Below the pieces are notes generated by a model that saw only the letters and a list, made by a program, of their open reading frames with translations, had not been told where the DNA came from and did not search any database. From an uncultured Lachnospiraceae bacterium (lineage in GTDB: Bacteria; Bacillota; Clostridia; Lachnospirales; Lachnospiraceae): a stretch of DNA of 58,184 nt. The stretch covers positions 1-58,184 of the forward strand of contig CAJUJG010000017.1 of assembly GCA_910586715.1 (NCBI GenBank), read 5' to 3'. Made by a program: the position numbers and the translations under genes. Position 1 is the stretch's first letter. Each line of letters begins with the position of its first letter. Shown one piece after another: positions 35,622-44,518 of the stretch.

Positions 35622-36426
35622 AAAGAGGATTATGCAGAAGCGGACGACGTTTTTGCAGAAGGCGGCTTATATTTTGGGACCGTTTGTGGTTTATATGGTG
35701 GTCAAAACGGTGGCGATGCTGACGCTTGCGATACTGCTGCCCTCGCTGCCAATTGCGGGGATTTCCGTGTGGGTGGAGGAGCATTCGCGGATGCTGAGCG
35801 CAGTTGTCAATGCCGCGGCAAGTTTGGCGGGGGTCAGCTTTTTGCTGCGCGATTTTTTGAAAGAAGCGTCGGTTTCGGGAGAGGTTGATATTGACGCGGG
35901 TGTGTTAAAGCAGCTTTTGGACTTTTTTAAGAACAGTTTTTTGGGGCTAAAGTCGTTTGGTTTTTGTGTGTTGTGTGCAGTGTTTGGCGTAGTGTCGGCG
36001 TTTGGGCTGAATGCTTTGATTGGCGAAGCGTCGGATTTTCTGACACGCGTGTCACAAACGCAGGGTACGCTTGGCTCGCAGAAGTATGAGGCGGTGAAGC
36101 AGATTCAGTATTCGGTACCGCTTTTGGGCGGACTGGTTTTGTATGGGGTGATTTCGCCGCTGGTGGAGGAGATCGTGTTTCGCGGGGTTTTGTTTAACCG
36201 CATGAAAAAGTTTTACAGCGTTGGCAGGGCGGTGGTTTGCTCGGCGCTTTTGTTTGGTGCGTTTCATGGGAATCTGCCGCAGTTTGTTTACGGGACGTGC
36301 ATGGGGGTGCTGATTGCGCTTTGTTATGAGTGGACGGGGTGCTTTTATGCGCCGCTTCTGTTTCACGCGGCGGCGAATGCGGCGGTATTTTTGGCATCAG
36401 ATTTAGCGCTTTTTGAAAAAATTTAA
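35614..36426 (+). CDS. CPBP-family intramembrane metalloprotease
   Basis: This 270-residue membrane protein of about seven helices carries the CPBP (Abi/CAAX protease-like) motifs. EEIVFRGVLFNRM holds the EExxxR motif. FGAFHGNLPQF and FHAAANAA hold the metal-binding histidines. Members process prenylated or other membrane substrates or protect against bacteriocins; no substrate is evident. Its start overlaps the HAD gene. Palindrome TGACACGCGTGTCA lies at 36041. Confidence 0.88.
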   Translation: MNKKRIMQKRTTFLQKAAYILGPFVVYMVVKTVAMLTLAILLPSLPIAGISVWVEEHSRMLSAVVNAAASLAGVSFLLRDFLKEASVSGEVDIDAGVLKQLLDFFKNSFLGLKSFGFCVLCAVFGVVSAFGLNALIGEASDFLTRVSQTQGTLGSQKYEAVKQIQYSVPLLGGLVLYGVISPLVEEIVFRGVLFNRMKKFYSVGRAVVCSALLFGAFHGNLPQFVYGTCMGVLIALCYEWTGCFYAPLLFHAAANAAVFLASDLALFEKI

Positions 36427-36435
36427 AATATCCCC

Positions 36436-36472
36436 TTAACTTATGTCAACAAATATTGTATACTAACAATAT
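36436..36472 (+). promoter_or_regulatory. Promoter with overlapping dyad for the four-gene operon
   Basis: TTAACT (36436-36441) and TATACT (36459-36464) are 17 bp apart. A perfect dyad ATATTGT/ACAATAT (36453-36459, 36466-36472) straddles the -10 box and looks like a repressor site. The start codon is 27 bp downstream of the dyad. Confidence 0.55.
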
Positions 36473-36498
36473 ATGACTTTTTTTAAGGAAGTGAACGA

Positions 36499-39400
36499 AT
36501 GGGGGAAAACGGCAGACACCGGCGCTATCTTGAATTTTCCTGTGAGTGTATTGAACAAAGCGTGCGGGTAGGAGAGCTGCTTGAAGGAAGCTTTTTTATT
36601 TATGCGGATTTTATCCATGCGGAGGGACAGATTTATTCCTCCGATACGAGAATGCGCCTTTTTGACACGGCATTTAGAGGAATGGAGTCCGAGATTGCCT
36701 ATTGCTTTGACGCGTCGTCGGCAGAGGCGGGAAGCACAATCAAGGGTGTATTTGATATTATAAGCAACTGTAAGGAATATACCATTCCTTATAAAATCAC
36801 TGTGCAGAAGCCGCAGCTTACCTGCTCAATCGGAACGGTTAAAAATATGTTCCACTTTACCAATCTTGCGCAGACAAACTGGGAGGAAGCAGTGGAGCTG
36901 TTCTATGCGCCTGATTTTTCTTCGCTTTTTCACAGAAGCGACAAAAACGCATGGCTTTCCTATATGGGGCTTTCCAAAAATGAAGGGAATGAGCAGAATG
37001 TAGAGGAATTCCTCATTGAAATCAGCAAGAAAACGCCGATTTTGTACCATTTTGACATTGAGGGTTTTTTGCTGGAGGATGTACAGGACAGCACGCAGAG
37101 GCAGGTTGTGATTACAAGAAGCGGCTGGGGCTACAGTCATGTGCAAATCAGCGTGGAAGGCGAGTTTTTAAAAACGGACAGGGACGTGCTGGAAAGCCAT
37201 GATTTCAACAATAACAAGTATGATTTAATGATATATATTGACGCTGCAAAGCTTCACAATGGCGTTAACAGCGGGAGCATCTTGTTGAGTGATGCCTGTA
37301 ATGATTATACGATACCATTTGATATTATTATGGAGGACGAACCGGAAAAGCGTGACAGAGACAGAAAAGAAAAACAGGTGTTTTGCAATATTGTAAAAGC
37401 ATATGTGGACATGCTGTTTGAGAAAACGACGAAGAGTGAGTGGACCCAAAGGCTTGAGGAAAACGTAGAGATTCTCAATGAAATGGATGAGGATAATCTT
37501 ATATTTATGCTGTATCACACGCAGTTGCTTTTGGAGAAGGAGCGGACAAACGAGGCGAAATGGTATCTTGATAATTTGGAAAAGCGTCTTGTGGAGGAAC
37601 ATGCGTGTGACGAGGCGAAGGGATATTATCTGTATCTTACGACCGTTTTCAACCGTGACGAGGAGTACATAGAGCGCGTTTGCGCGCAGCTGGAGGGCGC
37701 ATATGAGGAAAATCCCGCAAAATGGAAGCTTGCATGGTTTCTTTTGCAGTTAAAGGAAGCGCTTTTAACGGATGTAAACCTGCGGTGGAAGCTGCTTGAG
37801 GAAATGTATGAAAACGGATGTGTCAGTCCGCTGATGTATGCAGAGGCAGTGCTGCTTTTGCAGGAAAATCCTACGTTTTTGATTAAGCTTGGCGATTTTG
37901 AGGAGAAAGTGCTGTGGTTTGGGGCAAAGCACCAGCAGCTTCTGCCGGAGCTGATTGAGCAGTTTCAATACCTTGAGGCCAGAAAGGATTCTTATTCGAA
38001 TCTGCTGCTGCGGACATTGTATGAGGTGTACTATACCTACAAATCCCCGCAGACCATTGCGTCGATTTGCCATATGCTGATTTTGGGGGATAAAAAGAGC
38101 GGAGATTACTACTGTTGGTATGCGCTTGGCGTTGAGTATGCGGTAAGAGTGACGAAACTCTATGAGTATTATATGATGTCCCTTGAACTTGATAAGTATG
38201 GCGGTATCAAGGAGAAGACTTTGGAAATACCAAAGATGGTGCTGATGTACTTTGCATACCAAAGCACGCTGGATTATGAACTGAATGCATTTTTATATGC
38301 TTACATTATAAAAAACAAGGAGAAATATCCCGATTTGGAGCCTAGCTACCGTATTGCAATTGAGCGCTTTGTGTTGGAACAGGTGCGCCTGGGGCATATC
38401 AATGAAAACCTTGCGTATCTCTACAAAAAGGTTTTGACACGGCAGATGATTACGGAGGAGACTGCTTTTGCGTTTGCACCGCTTCTTTTTATGCATCGCA
38501 TCTATGTTGATAATCCGAAAGTGAAAAGCGTTGTCGTAATTCATGAGAAGGTAATCGGTGAGAGCAGTTATCCTGTGGTAGACAATATCTGCATGATGCC
38601 GATTTACGGGAATGAATACAAGCTTTTTTTGCAGGATGAAAACGGCTGTCGTTTCACAAAGAGTATCCACTATGAGAATAAGCAGCTGATGGAGCCCGAA
38701 AAACAGCTTTCCTACGTCAGTGAGTATATGCAGGGTCGGCTCAGTTTTGACGTTTATATGTGCGAGGTGGATAAAAATTATGTCACAATTACGCCGGATA
38801 ATATGAAGCGTTTTAAGAATTTGGCAGAATCTACGCAGGTGGTGGAGGCGTTTAAGCGCGAAATCCGTACAAAGCTGCTGCAGTTTTATTATGACAGCGA
38901 TATGATTGGTGAGCTGGATGTCTTTCTCGAGGAAACCCCGGCGGACGGAATGGAAGCAGGGGAGAGAGCCGAATTCATCCGCTACATGGTTTCGCGGGGC
39001 ATGTTTGAGAAAGCATACTACTGGATCAAGACTTACGGTGTGGCAGGCGTTGAGCCAAAAGCAGTGGCAAGGCTTGTCAGCAAACGTATTATCAGCCGCG
39101 AGTATGAATATGAGCAGTTTTTGGTAAACGTGGCGTACTACATATACAAAAACATGAAATATGACGAAAATATTCTGCGTTATCTCGTGCGCAATTACGA
39201 AGGAAGAGTGGTTTCCTTAAAGAAGCTGTGGAAGTCGGCGCGCGAGCTGGAGCTTGATACAGGCAGTATTATGCACCGGATTTTAAAGCAGGTTCAGTAT
39301 ACGGGGGTGTCGCTTGCGGAGCGGGACGAGATTCTTTTGGCGTATGCAGTTTATCCCAATCATGATGTGCGCCTGGTGAATGAGGTTTTAATTGACACGG

Positions 39401-40119
39401 CATATGAATATTTCGTTAATGAGGCAATTGTCGAGCCGGCGGTTTTTGACCTGCTTTACAGGCAGTTTGACGAGGGGTTTGCTGCTGCAAAGGTTTGTAA
39501 GCTTGCACTGCTGAAGTTTTGGACGGAAAGCCCCGCAGTGCTTGAAGCCATACAGCCTGAGGTGATTGGGGAGATGCTTCAGGAATTTTTGCGCGATGAG
39601 ATTTATTTTCCGTTTTACAAAAAACTTGTCGCATATGCACCGAAGCTGCATTATTTGAAAGACTGCGTGTTTGTGGAGTACCGGACAATTCCGGACAATC
39701 CGGTTTATATCCATTATGTGTACGGTATCGATTACGGGAACGATTACGGCGACGCGTTCCAAAAGGAGCCGGACGAAGAGAGTGGTGCTGCAGATGATGA
39801 GCGTTATGAGACAGAAGAAATGCGTGAGATGTTTGAGGGGATTCATGTCAGCATGTTTCAGGTTTTCCATGGCGAAGCGGTGCAGTATTATATTACCGAG
39901 ATGTATGCTGAGGACGGCGGGCAGGTTACGGAACATATCACACAGAGTGATACGCTTTCTAATGAAGGAAAAATGGACGGCGGATCAGGAGACCGTTTCG
40001 GTATTTTAAATGATATGCTTGTGAGCATCGGTATACAGGACGAGGCGACGGCATCAGGGCTTTTGGAGGAGTACATGTATCAGGACTTCTGTTCGCGGGA
40101 GCTTTTCAGAGTGTTATAA
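36499..40119 (+). CDS. Very large DUF5717-like helical-repeat protein
   Basis: This 1206-residue protein has no signal peptide or clear membrane helix. Residues 1-280 form two beta-rich, Ig-like modules (YLEFSCECIEQSVRVGE; SGWGYSHVQISVEGEFL). Residues about 290-1060 are mostly helical with irregular TPR/HEAT-like units (EKERTNEAKWYLDNLEKRL, MFEKAYYWIKTYGVAG). A beta-rich insertion lies at about 680-780, and the tail is acidic. It resembles the Lachnospiraceae family I recall as DUF5717. It heads a tight operon with an actin/Hsp70-like ATPase, a TPR protein and a membrane coiled-coil protein. Function is unknown; a scaffold or client-holding partner of the ATPase is plausible. Confidence 0.75.
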   Translation: MGENGRHRRYLEFSCECIEQSVRVGELLEGSFFIYADFIHAEGQIYSSDTRMRLFDTAFRGMESEIAYCFDASSAEAGSTIKGVFDIISNCKEYTIPYKITVQKPQLTCSIGTVKNMFHFTNLAQTNWEEAVELFYAPDFSSLFHRSDKNAWLSYMGLSKNEGNEQNVEEFLIEISKKTPILYHFDIEGFLLEDVQDSTQRQVVITRSGWGYSHVQISVEGEFLKTDRDVLESHDFNNNKYDLMIYIDAAKLHNGVNSGSILLSDACNDYTIPFDIIMEDEPEKRDRDRKEKQVFCNIVKAYVDMLFEKTTKSEWTQRLEENVEILNEMDEDNLIFMLYHTQLLLEKERTNEAKWYLDNLEKRLVEEHACDEAKGYYLYLTTVFNRDEEYIERVCAQLEGAYEENPAKWKLAWFLLQLKEALLTDVNLRWKLLEEMYENGCVSPLMYAEAVLLLQENPTFLIKLGDFEEKVLWFGAKHQQLLPELIEQFQYLEARKDSYSNLLLRTLYEVYYTYKSPQTIASICHMLILGDKKSGDYYCWYALGVEYAVRVTKLYEYYMMSLELDKYGGIKEKTLEIPKMVLMYFAYQSTLDYELNAFLYAYIIKNKEKYPDLEPSYRIAIERFVLEQVRLGHINENLAYLYKKVLTRQMITEETAFAFAPLLFMHRIYVDNPKVKSVVVIHEKVIGESSYPVVDNICMMPIYGNEYKLFLQDENGCRFTKSIHYENKQLMEPEKQLSYVSEYMQGRLSFDVYMCEVDKNYVTITPDNMKRFKNLAESTQVVEAFKREIRTKLLQFYYDSDMIGELDVFLEETPADGMEAGERAEFIRYMVSRGMFEKAYYWIKTYGVAGVEPKAVARLVSKRIISREYEYEQFLVNVAYYIYKNMKYDENILRYLVRNYEGRVVSLKKLWKSARELELDTGSIMHRILKQVQYTGVSLAERDEILLAYAVYPNHDVRLVNEVLIDTAYEYFVNEAIVEPAVFDLLYRQFDEGFAAAKVCKLALLKFWTESPAVLEAIQPEVIGEMLQEFLRDEIYFPFYKKLVAYAPKLHYLKDCVFVEYRTIPDNPVYIHYVYGIDYGNDYGDAFQKEPDEESGAADDERYETEEMREMFEGIHVSMFQVFHGEAVQYYITEMYAEDGGQVTEHITQSDTLSNEGKMDGGSGDRFGILNDMLVSIGIQDEATASGLLEEYMYQDFCSRELFRVL

Positions 40120-40139
40120 TTAAGGGAGTAAGGGGAAAA

Positions 40140-41459
40140 ATGTTTACAGACATGTTGAAGAGGAACAAGGCGGTGGTGGGGTTTGATTTGGGAAACGACT
40201 ATGCGCAAATCAGCTATTGCAGGGCGGATCAAAGCATGCCGGACACAATGAGCCTTGTGATGGGGGAGGAACAGTACAATATTCCTACGGTTTTATGTAG
40301 ACGGCGCGGGAATGATACGGCAGATGCATGGAGTGTCGGAACAGAAGCGCTCAAGGATGTATCTGACAAAGCCGGAGTCCTTGTGGAGGATTTGGTGCTT
40401 TTGGCAAAAAACAATGTGTCAGTGAAATTGGAGGACGAGGATTTTTCGGCGGATGCACTGCTTGCGGTTTTTATAAGAAAAACGCTTGCCATTTTGTCGA
40501 TATATGTCAGAACGGAAGATATTGAGGCGATTGCGTTTACTATGCGGGACATGAATGCACAGCTTATGGAGGCTGTCAAAATAGCAGTGGAGGCGGCAGG
40601 TATAAAAAATGCCCGGCTGTATTTTTTCAGCCATGAAGACTGCTTTTTCCAGTACATGATACACCAGCCGCAGGAGATGTGGATTCATGATGTGCTTTTG
40701 TATGATTACCGCAGGGACGGAATAAAAAGCTATCTGCTTCAGATGAACCGCAAAACAAATCCGGTCGCGTGCTTTATTGAAACCAATCTGTTCCCGGAGA
40801 TGAAGCCGATGGACTTGACACACAAGACAGAGGCGGCAAAAAGTGCATTTTACAGACAGCTTGACGCGGAGCTGTTGGAAATTGCAAAGGAACAATGCGG
40901 AGCAAATAACGTAACATCCGTATTTTTATTGGGCGATTATTTCTCACGGGAGTGGTGCAAAGAAGCTCTGCGGTATCTTTGCAGGGAACGGCGCGTTTTT
41001 CAGGGAAACAATCTGTTTAGTAAAGGCGCCTGTTACGGCGCGCGGGAAAAGGTATATGCTTCTACGCTATCCACATCTTATGTGTACCTGTCGGACGAGA
41101 AGCTACGCGCAAACATTGGCATTACCTGCGACAGAGGACAGGAAGAAATTTATTTTCCGATTCTCGATGCAGGTACAAACTGGTACGATGCAAACCGCGA
41201 GTTTGACGTGATACTGACAAAAAATAACACCTTTATTTTAAATATTGCCCCTGTTGACGGCAGCAAGACGCGGCTTGCGAAAATATCGCTGGAGGGTCTA
41301 AAGGTGCGTGGAAACAAGACAAACAGGGTGGGGCTTCGCTTCTTTATGGAAGACTCACAGGCTGTTCAGATAGAGATAACAGACAAAGGCTTTGGAGAAT
41401 TCTTCCCGTCTACGGGCAGAATATGGAAGGAATGTCTGCCGCTGGAGGTTATAAGCTGA
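40140..41459 (+). CDS. Actin/Hsp70-like ATPase (DUF5716-like)
   Basis: This 439-residue protein has actin-fold nucleotide motifs. VVGFDLGNDYAQISY (residues 13-27) is phosphate-1 with Asp-x-Gly. VLLYDYRRDGIKSYLL resembles phosphate-2. VFLLGDYFSREWCKEALRYL with GNNLFSKGACYGA resembles the adenosine motif of Hsp70s. The last ~120 residues are beta-rich, like a substrate-binding module. I recall this family as DUF5716, paired with DUF5717. It begins 20 bp after the large gene and its stop overlaps the next start (TGATG). No sign of FtsA or MreB membrane helices is seen. The chaperone versus filament question is open. Confidence 0.72.
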   Translation: MFTDMLKRNKAVVGFDLGNDYAQISYCRADQSMPDTMSLVMGEEQYNIPTVLCRRRGNDTADAWSVGTEALKDVSDKAGVLVEDLVLLAKNNVSVKLEDEDFSADALLAVFIRKTLAILSIYVRTEDIEAIAFTMRDMNAQLMEAVKIAVEAAGIKNARLYFFSHEDCFFQYMIHQPQEMWIHDVLLYDYRRDGIKSYLLQMNRKTNPVACFIETNLFPEMKPMDLTHKTEAAKSAFYRQLDAELLEIAKEQCGANNVTSVFLLGDYFSREWCKEALRYLCRERRVFQGNNLFSKGACYGAREKVYASTLSTSYVYLSDEKLRANIGITCDRGQEEIYFPILDAGTNWYDANREFDVILTKNNTFILNIAPVDGSKTRLAKISLEGLKVRGNKTNRVGLRFFMEDSQAVQIEITDKGFGEFFPSTGRIWKECLPLEVIS

Positions 41460-42292
41460 TGAATAACGTGTGCTTGTGCGTTGGAACATATGCCCAACAT
41501 CCGTTTTATGTAAAGTTTTTGGATATATCCCTTTATTCGATAGAGGAATTGTGCTATTATTTTTTGGAGCGCGTTCATCTGCTTGACGATTCGGTCGTTT
41601 CGGCGGAGCTTGCGGCATGGATTCGTAAAGAATGCGGACTTGACAAGCTTGCGGACGAGCTGGACGTCTATGTCAGAAAGCATGTTTCCGTGTCGGCGTT
41701 CGTGACGACGATTCTTGAGTGGACCGGCATGTACGATATGGGTACGGTGAAGCGCGTCGAGCGCATATTGAAGGACCAGTCCTCGCTTACCACGACGCAG
41801 CGGTATAAAAAACGTGCGGAATATCTCTACCAGCAGGGTCGGTTCCGGCAGGCGCTTGCCATTTATTCCGAGCTTGCGGATTATCTTCCCTCAACTGACG
41901 ATACGGGAAGGGCATTGATGTACTACAATATGGCTTCCATTTACGCGATGGATTTTGCGTACGAGGAGGCGGCGGGACTTTACTACCGTTCTTATATGCT
42001 CAATCCTGACGGACAGACACGTTTGGCGTATATCCTTGCAAAGAAAATGTCGCTTTCCGATTATGCTTTTGGCAATTTCCGGCGGGAAAATCCGGATTGG
42101 GAGCAGGATTTTTTACAGACAGAGGCGCTGCTTATGTCAACACAGGACAAGTGGGCGTGTTCAAGGGAGCGGCAGCTTGTCATGGAGATTGCGGATTTGA
42201 GGGCATCGGTGGACAGGGATGGCTACCATAGGCGCATGGGAGAGCTGATTGAACAGCTCAAAAAGGATTACAGGCGTCAGACAAAGGAGTAG
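41459..42292 (+). CDS. TPR-containing protein of the ATPase operon
   Basis: This protein of 277 residues starts at the ATG that overlaps the ATPase stop (TGATG). The N-terminal ~125 residues are an unfamiliar helical domain (FLDISLYSIEELCYYFLERV). Residues about 128-200 hold TPR repeats (RYKKRAEYLYQQGRFRQALA, ALMYYNMASIYAMDFAYEEA). The C terminus is a charged helix. It is coupled in translation to the ATPase, so a co-chaperone-like role fits; the family is not recognised. Confidence 0.75.
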   Translation: MNNVCLCVGTYAQHPFYVKFLDISLYSIEELCYYFLERVHLLDDSVVSAELAAWIRKECGLDKLADELDVYVRKHVSVSAFVTTILEWTGMYDMGTVKRVERILKDQSSLTTTQRYKKRAEYLYQQGRFRQALAIYSELADYLPSTDDTGRALMYYNMASIYAMDFAYEEAAGLYYRSYMLNPDGQTRLAYILAKKMSLSDYAFGNFRRENPDWEQDFLQTEALLMSTQDKWACSRERQLVMEIADLRASVDRDGYHRRMGELIEQLKKDYRRQTKE

Positions 42293-42307
42293 GAGGAGAA
42301 ATTATTA

Positions 42308-43489
42308 ATGGGATTATTGGGGAAAATAAAGCGTTTCTTTTTGAAGGACAATGAGGAGTATGAATATGACGGGGAATGGAGCGATGCAGGATTAAGCCGT
42401 GATAACGTTGATATGCATGACAGCTTTCAGCGTGAGGAATATATTAAGGCATGTTTGGCACAGATGTCGGAAGCGTCCGAGGAGCTTGACACGCTTGGCG
42501 GTGAATATAATTTGGTTACTTCATATCTTACGGATATTGAGGAGGTCGAGGCGCTTTCTCCTGAGCTGAAGGAGCAGCTGAAAGGATACGCGAAAAAAAT
42601 CGTGGAGCTTGAGGGGAATAAGGAACGGCTAGAAGAGCGAAAGGGGCTTATGCCGGAATCTGAATTTATTCATATGGAGCGTATTGAACAGTATATGCCT
42701 GACGGGTACAAAAAGCTCAAAGAAGCGGAGGAATATCAGGTCATTGTCAAGAAGGATTTGGGCAGACTGGATGGAGAACGCCATGCTTACTATTTCCGGC
42801 GCAACGAGCTGATAAATGCCCAAAAGAATATGAAGGGCATTACGTTAATCTGCGTAAGCTCTATGCTGTTTTTGGTACTTCTTCTTTCGTTTATCGGCAT
42901 GCTTTATAAGCTGGATGTGACAATCGGATACGCAATCGCAATCGTGATTGCGGCGGCGGCGCTGACGTTTGTATATGTCAAATTCCATGATTCGCAAAGA
43001 GAGCTTGTCAAGGTGGAAAAGTCGATTAATAAGCTTGTATTGCTGCAAAATACGGTTAAGATACGTTATGTAAACAATACAAATCTGTTAGAGTATTTGT
43101 ACGTAAAATACGAGGTAGACAGTTCGGTGCAGCTTAAAAAGCTTTGGGATAAATATATTGAAGAAACGAACCGGCGTGAGGAAGAAAAGAAGATGCAGGA
43201 GGATATGGACGAAAATCAGACGGCGCTCGTTGGTTTGCTGCAGCGCTGCCGGATCCAGGACCCGGGAAGGTGGCTGCATCAGGCGCAGGCGTTGATTGAC
43301 AGTAAGGAAATGGTTGAAATCCGCCACAACCTGATTATCCGGCGCCAAAAGCTCAGAAAGCAGATGGAGTATAATGCAAAAGCCGCGCAGGACGCGCAGG
43401 GCGAGGTTCAGGATATTATTGAAAAATATCCGGAGTACGCGGAAAAAATTATTGATTTGGTATCGGATTACGAAAAAGCACTTGCATAA
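42308..43489 (+). CDS. Membrane hairpin protein with coiled coils, last gene of ATPase operon
   Basis: This 393-residue protein has an acidic N terminus and coiled coils at about 55-165. Two adjacent transmembrane helices (ITLICVSSMLFLVLLLSFIG and IGYAIAIVIAAAALTFVYV) lie at about 178-222. Further coiled coils run to the end. Both ends should face the cytoplasm, giving a membrane anchor for the operon's soluble proteins. It begins 15 bp after the TPR gene with GGAGGAG upstream. The layout recalls bacterial dynamin/EzrA-like membrane hairpins but there is no GTPase. Family not recognised. Confidence 0.75.
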   Translation: MGLLGKIKRFFLKDNEEYEYDGEWSDAGLSRDNVDMHDSFQREEYIKACLAQMSEASEELDTLGGEYNLVTSYLTDIEEVEALSPELKEQLKGYAKKIVELEGNKERLEERKGLMPESEFIHMERIEQYMPDGYKKLKEAEEYQVIVKKDLGRLDGERHAYYFRRNELINAQKNMKGITLICVSSMLFLVLLLSFIGMLYKLDVTIGYAIAIVIAAAALTFVYVKFHDSQRELVKVEKSINKLVLLQNTVKIRYVNNTNLLEYLYVKYEVDSSVQLKKLWDKYIEETNRREEEKKMQEDMDENQTALVGLLQRCRIQDPGRWLHQAQALIDSKEMVEIRHNLIIRRQKLRKQMEYNAKAAQDAQGEVQDIIEKYPEYAEKIIDLVSDYEKALA

Positions 43490-43511
43490 AAAGAAAAGAC
43501 TCGGTATGATA

Positions 43512-43575
43512 CAGTTGTGGTCATTTTGCAGTTGTGCGCTTATGCGCATAAAATGACCGCAGCTGATTTTATTTT
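43512..43575 (+). terminator. Long nested stem-loop, likely terminator before purC
   Basis: CAGTTGTGGTCATTTT and AAAATGACCGCAGCTG pair over 16 bp with two G-U pairs. They enclose the hairpin TGCGC-TTAT-GCGCA. ATTTTATTTT follows. It probably ends the ATPase operon; its length is unusual and it could also regulate purC. Confidence 0.65.
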
Positions 43576-43633
43576 AGGAAAAGTTTGAGTTTGCGACAAA
43601 CAAAAGTTCGCATTCAACGGAATGGAGGAAAAA

Positions 43634-44506
43634 ATGCAGGAATTTACACCAATCAAAGAGGGTAAGGTACGTGAGGTTTATGACAATGGAGACAGTCTGA
43701 TCATCGTGGCGACCGACAGAATATCGGCATTTGATGTGATTTTAAAGAACAAAATTGCCAAAAAGGGCGCAATCCTGACGCAGATGTCTAAGTTTTGGTT
43801 TGACTTTACAAAGGACGTTGTGCCAAATCATATGCTTTCCGTGGACGTAAAGGACATGCCTGAGTTTTTTCAGAATGATAGATTTGACGGGAACAGCATG
43901 ATGTGCAGGAAACTTGAGATGCTGCCGATTGAGTGCATTGTGCGTGGGTTTATTACGGGCAGCGGATGGGCAAGCTATCAGAAAGACGGTACGGTTTGCG
44001 GCATCAGGCTTCCTGAGGGCTTAAAAGAATCCGAAAAGCTTCCTGAGCCGATTTATACGCCAAGCACAAAGGCGGAACTTGGGCTGCATGACGAAAATAT
44101 TTCTTTTGAGAAAAGCATTGAAGCGCTGGAAGCAAAATTCCCTGGACATGGCGCTGAGTATGCCGCAAAGATTAAGGACGCGACGCTTGCGCTTTATAAA
44201 AAGTGTGCGGATTATGCATACAGCAAGGGCATTATCATTGCAGATACCAAGTTTGAGTTTGGTTTGGATGAGAACGGCAATGTCGTACTCGGCGACGAGA
44301 TGCTGACGCCTGACAGCTCCCGCTTTTGGCCTTTGGAAGGCTATGAGGCAGGAAAGGGACAGCCGTCGTTTGACAAGCAGTTTGTAAGAGACTGGCTCAA
44401 GGCAAATCCGGACAGCGATTATTTACTGCCGGAGGAGGTTGTGACTAAGACGGTGGATAAATATAAGGAAGCGTTTGCGCTTCTTACCGGGAGGGAGTTT
44501 GCGTAA
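43634..44506 (+). CDS. purC: SAICAR synthetase
   Basis: This protein of 290 residues joins aspartate to CAIR in purine synthesis using ATP. Visible blocks are GKVREVYDNGDSLIIVATDRISAFD in segments, RKLEMLPIECIVRGFITGSGW and IIADTKFEFGLDENG. The GSGW and DTKFEFG motifs are diagnostic. The start is at 43634, 5 bases after GGAGG; the ATG at 43622 overlaps that site. The length of about 290 is the longer PurC type found in many clostridia rather than the ~240 of Bacillus. purF follows after 12 bp. Confidence 0.96.
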   Translation: MQEFTPIKEGKVREVYDNGDSLIIVATDRISAFDVILKNKIAKKGAILTQMSKFWFDFTKDVVPNHMLSVDVKDMPEFFQNDRFDGNSMMCRKLEMLPIECIVRGFITGSGWASYQKDGTVCGIRLPEGLKESEKLPEPIYTPSTKAELGLHDENISFEKSIEALEAKFPGHGAEYAAKIKDATLALYKKCADYAYSKGIIIADTKFEFGLDENGNVVLGDEMLTPDSSRFWPLEGYEAGKGQPSFDKQFVRDWLKANPDSDYLLPEEVVTKTVDKYKEAFALLTGREFA

Positions 44507-44518
44507 GCGGGAGCATAT

